Below are positions 1 through 10,292 of a DNA stretch of 64,000 nt, in pieces. This DNA comes from Castanea sativa (lineage: Eukaryota > Streptophyta > Magnoliopsida > Fagales > Fagaceae). Below the pieces are notes generated by a model. The model was not told the origin of the DNA. It saw nothing but the letters and a program-made list of their open reading frames with translations, and made no database searches. The stretch lies in assembly GCF_040712315.1 (NCBI RefSeq), contig NC_134023.1:63627257-63691256 (forward strand), given 5' to 3'. How positions within the stretch are numbered: the first letter of the stretch is position 1; each line of letters begins with the position of its first letter. A program made the translations under genes and the position numbers.

Positions 1-1829
1 TCCATGCTTTCACGCATATGCATCTTTCTTTCATGCTCTCATGTTGTTTGTCTGTTTTTGTTTGGTTGTTCAGTTTTTATTTTATTTTTTTTTCAAAAAA
101 AAAATAATAATAATCAGAAAAATACAAAAACAGTGTGTGTATGTGTACATTGGTTCTTTTGAACCTTAAAATGGCCATTGAAACAGAGTTTTCTAAACTT
201 TGTATCTCTTGTAGCTTAGATAAGCATCTTTATGCACAACTAAGCAAATGAGCTTTGTGGCTCTTTGTTTGTGATGAGTAAGGTTAAGTGATCTCTTATA
301 CTTAATACTCGTATCACTCTTTTTGACGGGAATGTCTAGAAAATCCTAAAAAAAAGGCATAAATAATCATCTCACCACTATTGGCCGCCAATCATGATAT
401 GACATCTGTATGCTTCAGCATAGCAAAAGTGCAATGTCAAAAGCTCAACATAATTGGGTATTTCTTTTCCCTCTCTTGTATACCCATGCATGGTTTGCTA
501 AATAAAAGAAAATATGCATAGAAGATAAAAGCAATAAGAACAAAATGCTTTAAATATGATTGTAAGCGTGTTTTCTAAGATATGTGGGAGTTATAAGATG
601 TATCTCAAAGGTGATAGTCCCCATCAAACAGTTATGATTGTGTGTGAGTTAAAGTGATTTTCTCATATCTCAAATCGTCATAACATTGAGACACTTATGC
701 AATCTTGCAATGTTTTCACACACAACACGCAATATTCTTTGCTACTTTTGATACATGTGCAGGTACAATGCGATTTGGCCATCACAAGGTTTACATGTGT
801 TGATGTATACTCACTAAACTATCTTAACTTGTTTTTGAAATATAAAATTGGTTAGACTTGTTTAGTGTGTGTGTGTGTTTTGGATCCATGTGCTTAAAAT
901 TGTTGTTGAGAGATGATTTTGAGAGTGTAATATGTTGATTAATATGTTGATTGGATCATTGGTTGAGTTGCATGCGTGATTGCATTCATGTCTGTGTTTT
1001 TTCCTTCTCGAAAAACTGCTTTTAAAAGCTGGCTCGACACCTCCTCGATAGCTGGCTGTCTGTTGAGCTTCTTAACTTTTTCTTATCACAATCTCGACAT
1101 CTTCTCAACACCTGGTGGATCGATCGAGCTTCTATTCTCGTGTCTTTGCTTTGTTCCTCGACACCTTCTCGATAGCTCTATCTATCGACATTGCTTTTCA
1201 CGACAGATGACTCGACACCTCCCGATCCATCGAGATTCTCTTGCATGCATTGTTTTTCACATGTTTCACTTATCTTGTCATCCATAGCATCTTGTTTCAT
1301 TACATTCATGCATTTATATAGATTCTTTGTACCCCCTTGATCATTTTTTATCATCTTTATGTTTCTCGAGTGAAGCTTTCTAGCTTCTTGTACCCATTGT
1401 CAATTGTGACAAAAAAGGGGAGAAATTGGAGAATTTGTGGTTTCTTTCTTTAAGATTCTACAAGTTAGGGGGAGAAATACATTCCTTTGTAAGGGGGAGT
1501 TGTGTTTCATCTTGTTAAGGGGGAGTGTTTACCTCCTTGTTGTTGTAAGAGCTACTTTTAGCTTCTTGTTCTTGTTCTATTAGTATGCAATCTATTATTT
1601 TTGTCTCACACTAAGATGCCTTGATGAGTTTTGTTTAAAGTGTTTCAGAAATACAGGTTGTCAAAGTCTTCCATGCCATGAACTCTCTTCTTGCAAAGTT
1701 TTTTAAGAGTTTGTGTTAGGGTAGATTTTATTGTATTTAACAAGTGAATATGAGTTAAGTGATTTATGACTTCTCTCATATGTTCATTTGTTTGTTGTGG
1801 TTTTGTCACGGATTGCCAAAGGGGAAGAT
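1..1829 (+). mobile_element. Degraded 3' internal region of a Copia-like LTR element
   Basis: No long open frame is present. From about 1405 there are several copies of a GGGGGAG purine tract (1440-1530), and a purine tract AAAGGGGAAGAT at 1818-1829 directly precedes a TGTTAAGGGC LTR start. Several polypurine-like tracts followed by an LTR starting TGTTA is the layout of the 3' end of SIRE/Maximus-type Copia elements. The assignment rests on this layout only; no reverse transcriptase is visible in the window. Confidence 0.4.
1034..1240. repeat. Imperfect CTCGACACC/TCGATCGATCGAG repeat block
   Basis: Four diverged units of about 55-65 bp begin with CTCGACACCT or CTCGACATCT and contain TCGATAGCT, ATCTATCGA or GATCGATCGAG, so each unit can fold on itself. 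The same words recur inside the adjacent LTR at about 2005-2120. Function unknown. Confidence 0.6.
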
Positions 1830-2810
1830 TGTTAAGGGCATATTTTATGTAGTTGGCTAATCCTTTGACAAAACGCACTTTACTTGTATTTGGATAGATT
1901 TAGGATGTGTTTAATACTTCAAAAACATGTTGTTCAAGTCTAGTATTAAAGCCATGAAGATTGGACCAAGAAACAAGTAAAGAAAAGGTGTTCACTAAAA
2001 CTAGACAGATAGCTGGACACCTGCGGACAGCTACTCGAAACCTGCTTGACAAATAGCTATCTATCGAGATTTAATGAATGAAGCTCGACAGTTTCCCGAT
2101 CGATCGAGGATCTATCAAGGTTACGGGAATTCAGATTTCCAGATCTGATTTTCGGCCCATGTTTATGCATTTGTGTAGGGTTTCTTTTCTTACAACCCTA
2201 AACATATATAAGGCTTTTTTTAGAGGCCGTCACATTAGAGAATACAAGGAGAACATATGCAAAAGGTGACCAAAGCCTTATTCTCTCTAAAAGAAGCTAC
2301 TGCATCTTTGTGCCTTAGGGTTTTGTAACCAAGTGCTTCTTGATCTTCATTGTTGATGAAATGAAGAACTTTGTAGCCAACATTCTTCTTCCTCAAGTTG
2401 GTGAGTGAGTCACGTATTGGGATTCGTGCAAAGGAGTGAGTCACGTACTGGGATCCGTGCATCAAAGGGTGGCGTTCATATATTGAAGAGTTTAGAGGTT
2501 CTGAAGTGATAGAAGGTTTCTGCTGTGAGTTCATCTACGAGGGTTGTAGAGTCTAGGGACAAATGTTTTGTACTAGATCTGAAACTTCTCTTTACTATAG
2601 TGAATTGCTTTTCGGGAAGGTTTCCCCCCAGGTTTTTTACTATGAAACTAGTTGGTTTCATTGGTTTTCCTGGGTCATCATATCTTGTCTTATTTACTTT
2701 TTCACTGCATATGATTTTGATATGATATTGATGTTTGTTTGTTTTAAAAAGGTTTAATCATAATAAATCTAATTAATAATTTTGGTTTAAAACTTGTTAA
2801 TTCTATCAAC
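1830..2810 (+). mobile_element. Copia-like LTR (3' or solo)
   Basis: It begins TGTTAAGGGC right after a polypurine tract (1818-1829). A TATA-like ACATATATAAGG lies near 2202. The right edge is uncertain and is placed at the end of the AT-rich tail near ATTCTATCAAC. No target duplication could be identified, so the limits are approximate. Confidence 0.5.
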
Positions 2811-3435
2811 TGATGGTCTAAATTTCCAAACAAAATATATGATTTTGAAAATTCCAAAAATAAAATAAACACTAGCATGCATCTCTAGTAGTATTGCTAC
2901 TAACATTTTGCAGAAAAATAAGAGAAGAAGGAAAAACAGACACTGACCTCAAATGCAAAAAAGACTGAAGCAGCAGACTAAGATAGCGGACTGAGGCCAA
3001 AAGGACAGACCCGCTAAGCTCTAAGCGCTCTAGAAATTTTTGTAGAGAGTGAGGAGTAGGGAGAAAGTGAGAAATGAGTAAAAAAAATGAGCCAAAGGAG
3101 CCTTTTAAAGGCCCTAGGCTGCCCGACGCACCTTCTAGGGCTGCCAGGTAGGCCCAACGGTCCTATTAGGGCCACCGGGCAGGGTTGACCGAGTCAATGT
3201 CAACCCGGTCAAACCCTAAAAAAAAATCCTCTCTTTTCTCCTCTCCTAGAGTGTAGGGGCATGTCTAGATAATATTTCAATAGCAGTTGCTCGTAATTCG
3301 GTCCAAGCAGATAAAGTCCAGTCGCGATCCATGAATAGTGTCTGCACCCAAATTTGGGGGCAGCAAAATTTGAAATCACATTCTTTATCTAACACCTTTC
3401 ATTGCACTCAAGATATTAGATAAAGAAGGGGCAGC
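2811..3435 (+). mobile_element. Leader-like 3' internal remnant before an Ogre/Tat-type LTR
   Basis: Non-coding. It ends in a purine tract, AGAAGGGGCAGC (3424-3435), abutting the LTR start TGTTGACACC, which is the expected place for a polypurine tract. The GC-rich part at 3110-3230 differs in composition from the AT-rich flanks. No reading frame is recognised. Confidence 0.4.
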
Positions 3436-6410
3436 TGTTGACACCATATTTTGTCCACCCTCGATTTGCATGCCAAACCCCGAAAAATCTAAAAATATCA
3501 TTTTCTCTCCATGGGGTCGCAAGAACATCCAGAACAATGTGGCATAACCCGTTCGGGCACCAGAGCACCCGAAGCGCCTTTTTCAACTAAACTAACCAAA
3601 ATGGCCCTAGTCAGCTCTTGGTTCTACCGAAGGTCAAACGAGGTCAAAACCCTCACAAAACAGCATTTTTCATAGTTTTACATCGAACCCAAGCTTCTCG
3701 GAGAATTTTGATAACTTTGACCAAGTTTGACCCAAAGTTAGCCGTGGGTGGGCCCAAAAACCCTAATTTTGATCCGGCTGCCAGAACGGGTTAAAACCAA
3801 CACCATTGCGAAGAATATCAAATTCTAATGCCAACAACTGTTCATAAGTCAAAATCGGAGTTAGAACAGCTGAGATATCAGGAAAACCGGGATGACGCAC
3901 AAATCGATGCACCACGAACTTCCGAGAGCCATAACTTTTGATCCGACCGTTGGATTTTCAAGATCCATACCTTTTTCAGAAACAGGAAGTCAAGATCTTT
4001 CCAGGGGTGTCTAAATCAACACATTTTTCCCCTTTCGAGGCTGGCAGTCCTTGAAGGGCCGTTGGCGACCCTTGCCTTGAAAGGCGTGTCGGGGTTATAA
4101 ATAGCCCCAGTCACCCCTCAGACCAAAGAAGGAAGACATTTTTCTAAGTTTGGCTCTCTGCCCAGTTTCTCTACATGTTTTTTCTCTCTTCCAAACACCA
4201 AAAAACACCCACAAAACAAATCAAAACTTCTTGATTATTCTCTTTTCATCAAAAACACAAGGTATTGTTCTTATACCCAATCTTCCTTTCCTTGGTTCTA
4301 CACTTTGGATTTGGGGTTTAGGGGTGTGGATGTAGCTTCTCTAGCTATCATCCACACCCCTAACCTTCTAAATCTTCTTCTAGCATTTGTCTTGCTTGAA
4401 TAACATGTTTTATTGCCTTCTTTAGCATGCTTCTTGTTTTATTTATGTTTCTAGCTTAGTTTTCTTGGTTGTTATGTCTTGTGTCATGTTTTATGTTTAG
4501 ATCTACGTCCTTACATGCTTAGGGTTTTATGCCATGCATTCCTTTGTTTCGTTCCTTTTTTGCTCTATATTGATGCTAGGGTTATGTGCTCACATGCTTG
4601 TCATGCCTTGCTTGGATCTATGTGTTTATGCATTTTTTGTCATGTTTCATTCTTAGATCTACTTCCGTACATGTCCATATGCTTGGATTCATGTTCTACC
4701 ATGCCCATGTGGTAAATTTCTACATGTTTGCATACACGTTTCTATGCCTATATGTCTAGATCTAGGTTTCCACATGCTTGTGTGCTTAGATCTATGCTCT
4801 CTACATGCTTTATGCTATCTTCCATATGCTTGTGCGCTCCATGCCATGTTTGTGTGCCTAGGCCTAGACCTTTTTTGTCATCCATGTGCTATTATAGCCC
4901 TTTTGTCACTTTATCTTTCTTTCGTGTGTTTTGGCCTATTGGTTCGAACCCGATCTAGACCCTATGGTCTTTGTCATCGTCCATACACCTTAACCCATAT
5001 TAAATGGTTTGGATCATTCCCGTTTGCATGCCTATTTTTGCTTGCTTCTCTGCTTTACACTTATGTTAGACTCTCTTGTTTTAGGCTTTGCCACATTTGA
5101 CACCCTCAGTGGGTTTGTGGTTGTGTGGTTACATCCGACGCCCATGAAGCCTTGTTTGGATGTAACCATTTGGGATGCATCGCTATGATGCCGGTTGCTT
5201 CGTGCATACCTTTCCCCTTTTCCACTTCGTGCAATGATATGCTTACCATGTTCATTGTGCCACCCATTGGCTTATGTGCATTTTTACACACGTGCTTACA
5301 TGTCCATGCATGAGTCTTGCTTGCTAGTGTGTCATCCATGCTTCAACATAATGAAGCTATGGACATTCAATCCAAACCTACATTTGTCCCTCGCAGACAC
5401 CACCTTTTGTTCGATCTCTTGCTTGTTTGCCTTTTTGCTTGTTTGCTTGCTTCTTGCTTGTTTACCTTTTCACTTGTTTGCTTGCATCCTTGTTTCTGTG
5501 CTTGCCATGTCTACCATGCTTATCTGCTTTATGCCTTTTCACATGCTCTTTGCACCTTTTCCCTCTATTGCTTGTCTACTGGTTTCTTTTCTTTACCTTT
5601 GCATGTACACACATGGAGCAAGGATGCATGAAGCTAGGGCATGGTTTCTCAGGCGCAAGCAGAAGGGCACGGGCTCAAGCATAAGCCAAGCAGCTATGTT
5701 TAGTAGGTTTAGGAGTCTAGTTTATTCCCTTTGGTCATGAACTCTTTTAAACCCCTTCCTTCCTCCTCCCTTTCTCCCATAGACGGTTTGTATTAGGTAT
5801 ATCATGCTTTGTACTATTCGTCCTCATCTCTAGTGTATGGCAACTCCTGCTTATTTTCCTGCACCTATACTTTAGGTCATGCTCTAGGGACGTAAGCATT
5901 TACTTTCCTGCTCTATGTGCTTGCATTGTGCATGATATATGTATATATATACCTGCTCACCACCCTCCGGTGTGATTGTCACAGTCCGTGTCATTTAAGG
6001 CAAGCGATGCCTAATTTTCTGTGCGAAAGTAAGGTGACTTGTCGCCGGATTTTCGCTGTGAAAATCTGGTACTTTGCTCAAACGCCTTAGGAAAGCATAG
6101 ATTGGGACCACACCCACTCAAAAGCCAAACCTCAAAGCCCCATGCATGCAAAGCCTCGAAAGCCAATGCCGAAATCATGTTTTTACTGCCAATCTCCAAA
6201 AATTAAGATTTTATCAAAACAAATGACTATCCTTGGACAGACGTTGTGGGGTGCCTAACACCTTACCTACACGTAACCAAATTTCCGAACCTAAAAATCA
6301 AGATTTTTCGCCATCCACATTAGATTATGAAAAATGAAATTTTTCTTAACCTAGGATCGGTAATGAAATCAACTAGAAATAGATGACCAATAACATCTTA
6401 GAAAAACCCA
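3436..6410 (+). mobile_element. Long LTR of an Ogre/Tat-like Gypsy element
   Basis: It starts TGTTGACACC and ends ...AAACCCA just before a primer-binding-like site. A clear TATA box (TTATAAATAG, 4095-4104) is followed by a very long R-U5 region rich in short CTTG/TTTGC pyrimidine words (4480-5740). LTRs of about 3 kb are typical of Ogre/Tat elements. Short open frames across 4479-5740 look like low-complexity artefacts. Family assignment is inferred from length, termini and the downstream primer site. Confidence 0.6.
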
Positions 6411-6650
6411 ATGATTGGTGGCAACTCCACTTACCTTTGGTAATCCCCTAAAATTTGGCCCAGGTTTTTACCACAACGCCAAAGGTAGACCTACCTTCCT
6501 CCACCGAGAGAGAGAGAGAGAGAGGACCCAAAGCTCCATGCGAAACACACCACCACAGTGGGTGGTCGAACGAGGGCCCGCGACGACGTCGGCGGTCTTT
6601 CTGCCCCCTTTTCGATCGAGGCCAGGCGTCGACATATTGTTACATTATTT
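6411..6650 (+). mobile_element. Primer-binding site and truncated 5' leader of the Ogre/Tat-like element
   Basis: TTGGTGGCAACTCCAC at 6415-6430 matches the TGGCGACTCC-type primer site, complementary to the tRNA-Arg 3' end, used by Ogre-like elements. A (GA)n microsatellite lies at 6506-6524. Similarity to an element stops at about 6650, where an unrelated foldback element begins. Confidence 0.5.
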
Positions 6651-7217
6651 GAAAATCTAATTGTTGAATTGCATGTTATTTATGTTCTTAACACACTTGT
6701 CAAATTTTTTCTCACTTGAATGTTATTTACTATTTGATTCATAATCTTATTTTTTATGCATAATTTTAGACTACAAAAAATTAAAATTTAAACATTTAAT
6801 TAATGACATAACCATTGACTTTTGATCTTCTAAATATTTTACAAGCATGAATGATATAAGAAGAAAATGAAATCCAATGATAGATTTGTTAAATGACAAA
6901 GTTTGACTATAAAATTGGTTGTAGCCTAAGCTACAACTTTACATAATATTTTTTTTATTAGATGTGAATTTTGACAAAATCTACCATTAGATTACATTTT
7001 ATTCTTATATCTTCCATGCTTGCAAAAATTCTAGAAAATCAAAGATCAATAGCTATGTCATCAATTAATTGTTTAAATAACAAGTTTTGGTAGTCTAAAA
7101 TTTTGCATAAAAATAAGTTTATAGATCATATAGTAAATAACATCCGATTGATACGAAATTTGACATATGTGCTAAGAGTGTAAAAAACATGCAATCCAAC
7201 TATTCAATTTTCAAAAT
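6650..7217. mobile_element. Long foldback (inverted-repeat) element, non-autonomous
   Basis: The left arm (about 6650-6905) is the diverged reverse complement of the right arm (about 6968-7217); for example ATTGCATGTTATTTATG on the left pairs with a matching run read backwards near 7190. A smaller palindrome, GTTGTAGCCTAAGCTACAAC, sits at the centre (about 6921-6940), and a close relative of it recurs at about 7304-7325. There is no coding capacity. This is MITE/foldback architecture; the superfamily is unknown because no clean target duplication was found. Confidence 0.75.
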
Positions 7218-8771
7218 ATGTAGCAATGTTTATTTTTTTGAATGAAGTTATAGCCAAATTTTATCCTTTGTTGAAATTCAAATATAACATAAAGATATTG
7301 GGTTGAGTTGTAGCCTTAGGCTACAACCAAATTTGATGCCAAATTTTGTTCATAACCAAATAGAGTATCTACAATTTAGACTTTAGACTTTAGAGTTGTC
7401 TCAAGCAATGAGAAACAACATTTTTCACAATCAGTAACAATGTTGAAATAGTAGAAATTATTTTGAAATAGAAGAAAGTACTAAAAACTATGTCGAGAAT
7501 ATTTTTCTACAACTGCGACAATTAAAAAAAGTGTTCCACATTTATCAATGATTATTAAGCGTTGAAGTATTATTCAAAATAGTTGAAACATATAAATGTG
7601 GATTATAGTATGCTTATTAATTTTAATTACAAGCACTCAATCGTTGGTAAAACTTTCTCAAAAAAAAAAAAAAAACCATTGGTAAACAATATCTTAAAAT
7701 AAGTTTCAACAGTTTATAATCGTTGAAATACGTAGTTTTTTCCTCTTTTTTTTAAAAAAATTTAGATGTACTCTTTTACATTTATTAAAATTTAATAACC
7801 TAATTCAAAAATATAAACATAAACATAATTTGTGCAATTTAAAATTGAATTCCATTCTCATATATCAGCACAAAACATAGGCACCAAAAGGATTTACATG
7901 TCAATACCGAATTGAAATCCCTTTTCACATATCAACACAAAAGATATATACCAGAGGACGACATGTATCCCAACTATTCAAATGGTTCAATGTTTTCAAA
8001 GTGACTAATTAAAAGGAAAAAACCAAAATAAAAACTACAACACTTGTCCATTTCTAATATGCTTCATACTTTTCAATTTGCATTGAGACCTGCATGCCTG
8101 CAATAAAAATAAAAATAAATAATTAAAAAAAAAAAAGGAAGAAAGAACCTATAATTAGACAATCTGTTTACAACAAAGAAATGCTGTCTTGAAAATGATG
8201 CTACAAAAGTACACCGGAGCTTGTTAAAGAACAATTGAGTCCCTGACTTCTAATCATCCCAGTCTCTTAAGCAAATGAACAACTATACATGCAAGAAACA
8301 CAAGTAGGTAATACGAGAGTCCTCCATTCTTCTTGGGAGATTTTCTCTCTACTTTTTCTCTTCTACCACAAATCAACTATCACCTTCAGTACACCTTTAC
8401 AACATTTTCATTAAAAAAAATCTTGTCCTTCTTGCCTTGAACTACAGCTTACTTCCATTTATTATCCAATAAAGAAAAAATAGATTACTGCAATCAATTA
8501 GTCAGCAACATCACTTTTGCTTTCTCCTTTCTTTTATTTTGGATGGTCCAAGAACTGGATCTTAAACTCAAGAACCCAAATAATTTTATTAAGAAGAAAA
8601 GATCATGCTCCAGAATGAAAACAAGAAAATGTGAAATGACATCTACAAGCCAGCCCAAAGCTTTAGTCTTCAGAGGAGTTGCACACCTTTGTAGAGCTCT
8701 ATATTATATGCTTTACGGCAATTTATACCAACAAAGTAGGATTTATAACCATTAAGCATTTGCATCATCAG
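7218..8771. other. AT-rich intergenic spacer
   Basis: No gene is recognised. It contains a second GTTGTAGCC...GGCTACAAC palindrome near 7304, poly-A/T runs (7661-7675 and 8120-8140) and only short open frames with no family likeness. Confidence 0.6.
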
Positions 8772-9307
8772 TGAAGAGGGTAAAAAGATTGATGACGGAT
8801 GCTCTTGAACAAATATGACAACCCTGGATCAATTGGCCAAGAGTGGACGAGTCCAAAGTGCACGGACACACAGTGGACGGATGCCAGGGCCACGTGGCAT
8901 CCATCCACTTTGATTAAGCTCCAAGAACTCCTAAATGGAAATAACTTGCATTTCACGATTGACTCTAACTCATAGAGTCCTAATGCGGATAGAATCCTAA
9001 CTGAGAAGGATTCCGTAATATGCGCCCATTAATGAGGATCTTCCCTATAAGAAAGCGCCTTGATGCGCAAGAAACGAAGGCCGACTCAACTATAAAAACC
9101 CATGAACACTCAAAATACAAAGTACGCATAATTCATCCTAACTCTAGCACTCTAGAGTTGCGTAAAAGTTCTAACTTGACCTTCGGAGGGTATTTGGCCG
9201 GTATCACACCGGTGTTTTCTGTTCGGTCTTCTCTTTTTGTGCTGTGCAGGTGTTGTTTCGAGCACGTAAGGACTGCGTGACTAATTGGTGATTTTTCGTC
9301 ATCATCA
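8772..9307 (+). mobile_element. Solo LTR of a Tat-type Gypsy element, TSD ATCAG
   Basis: The 536-bp LTR starts TGAAGAGGG and ends CATCATCA. It is flanked by a perfect 5-bp target duplication, ATCAG, at 8767-8771 and 9308-9312. A TATA box (TATAAAAACC) lies at 9091. The 3' half (ACTCTAG..., CTAACTTGACCTTCGGAGGG, a CACACCGGTG box) is clearly related to the LTRs of the Gypsy-2 element at 42951 and 52728. An LTR with its own target duplication and no internal region indicates recombination between the two LTRs of a former full element. Confidence 0.92.
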
Positions 9308-10221
9308 ATCAGGTTTGATAAATATCCCCCCTCCTACTCTTTTTTTTTTTTCATTAATAATAAATAAGGTTCAACGAAAAAAATTTGAAAAAATCCTCAA
9401 TTTTAGGTTCAAAGAGACAAAGCAGCTCACCAAGAGAAATACATACTCCAGCCACTATATTAACATAAGCTTGGGCAAATGCTTCTGCATCCATATAATC
9501 AATATCGCCGGAATCATCCATAAGGCCTTTGACACCATTTTGGACGGTTCAGGAATCTGGGACTGAATTTAATCTTTAGAAGGATGAATCCTACAGGCAG
9601 CAAATCATCTTAGACCTGAAGCTCCATCCATCATCTACAAGACAACGTTATCATTAAAGGAAATGTCAACATAGGTTACCCAGAAACAGAAAATAAAACC
9701 AAAAATAAAAAGCAAAAAATTATGTAACCGTTGAGAGAGAGATCACAGGTTGCATAACAAACAAAATTTTTGCCCCAGCAATATGATTTGAGAGACAGAT
9801 CACCAATTGAATAACAAGCAGATTTTTCCCCTCAGCAATATGATTTTAGAAAAAAATACAGAATATTGAGAGGTGCTTGGCATGTAATGCTGCATCTTTC
9901 TAATCATGAAATGCTGTATACACTAACGAACCCACCCTCATAGACTCAAATCAACATATACTGTATCTCATTACTCGACTGTTTTTGTTATTTTCAAAAT
10001 TTTAATTTTTTGTTTTGTTTGAATCAATAAATATCTCAATTCACAATTTGCAGATTCAGAAAATGACACTCAAAACTATATACAGAATCTCAACTCAAAT
10101 TACATCCAACTTACATGGACAAGCATAATTCGCCCCAAAATCAACCAAATTAGTTTCAAGAAATCCAGCTCACATACATGATACATTCACCAGCGTTTGT
10201 CCCAGCTGACTAGCACTTCAG
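9308..10221. other. Intergenic spacer downstream of the intact NLR
   Basis: AT-rich with no recognised gene. It probably includes the 3' untranslated region of the minus-strand NLR at its right end, but no polyadenylation signal was assigned. Two short related stretches near 9730 and 9785 (GAGAGAGATCAC.. and GAGACAGATCACC..) suggest a small local duplication. Confidence 0.5.
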
Positions 10222-10292
10222 TCATTTTTTAAGTGAGAAATGTGAGAAAACTTGTGCCAATCTTTCCCTTTGTCCTTCTTGCGATGCGAGGC
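10222..10292 (-). other. Out-of-frame remnant of the conserved NLR C-terminal tail
   Basis: Directly after the stop codon of the NLR, a different minus-strand frame reads ...LASHRKKDKGKDWHKFSHI and then stops. This resembles the usual end of this NLR subfamily; the paralogue ending at 57079 finishes with NKKGKHWSKIAHISCIEID. So the annotated stop is probably the result of a frameshift or small deletion near 10292, and about 23 conserved residues are no longer translated. A sequencing error at this point would look the same. Confidence 0.7.

Noticed and set aside
4479..5740. Several overlapping plus-strand Cys/Phe/Leu-rich open frames up to 181 codons
   Set aside because: They lie in the pyrimidine-rich R-U5 of a long LTR. 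Composition (CTTG, TTTGC words) explains both the lack of stops and the hydrophobic look; no domain is recognisable and the frames overlap each other.
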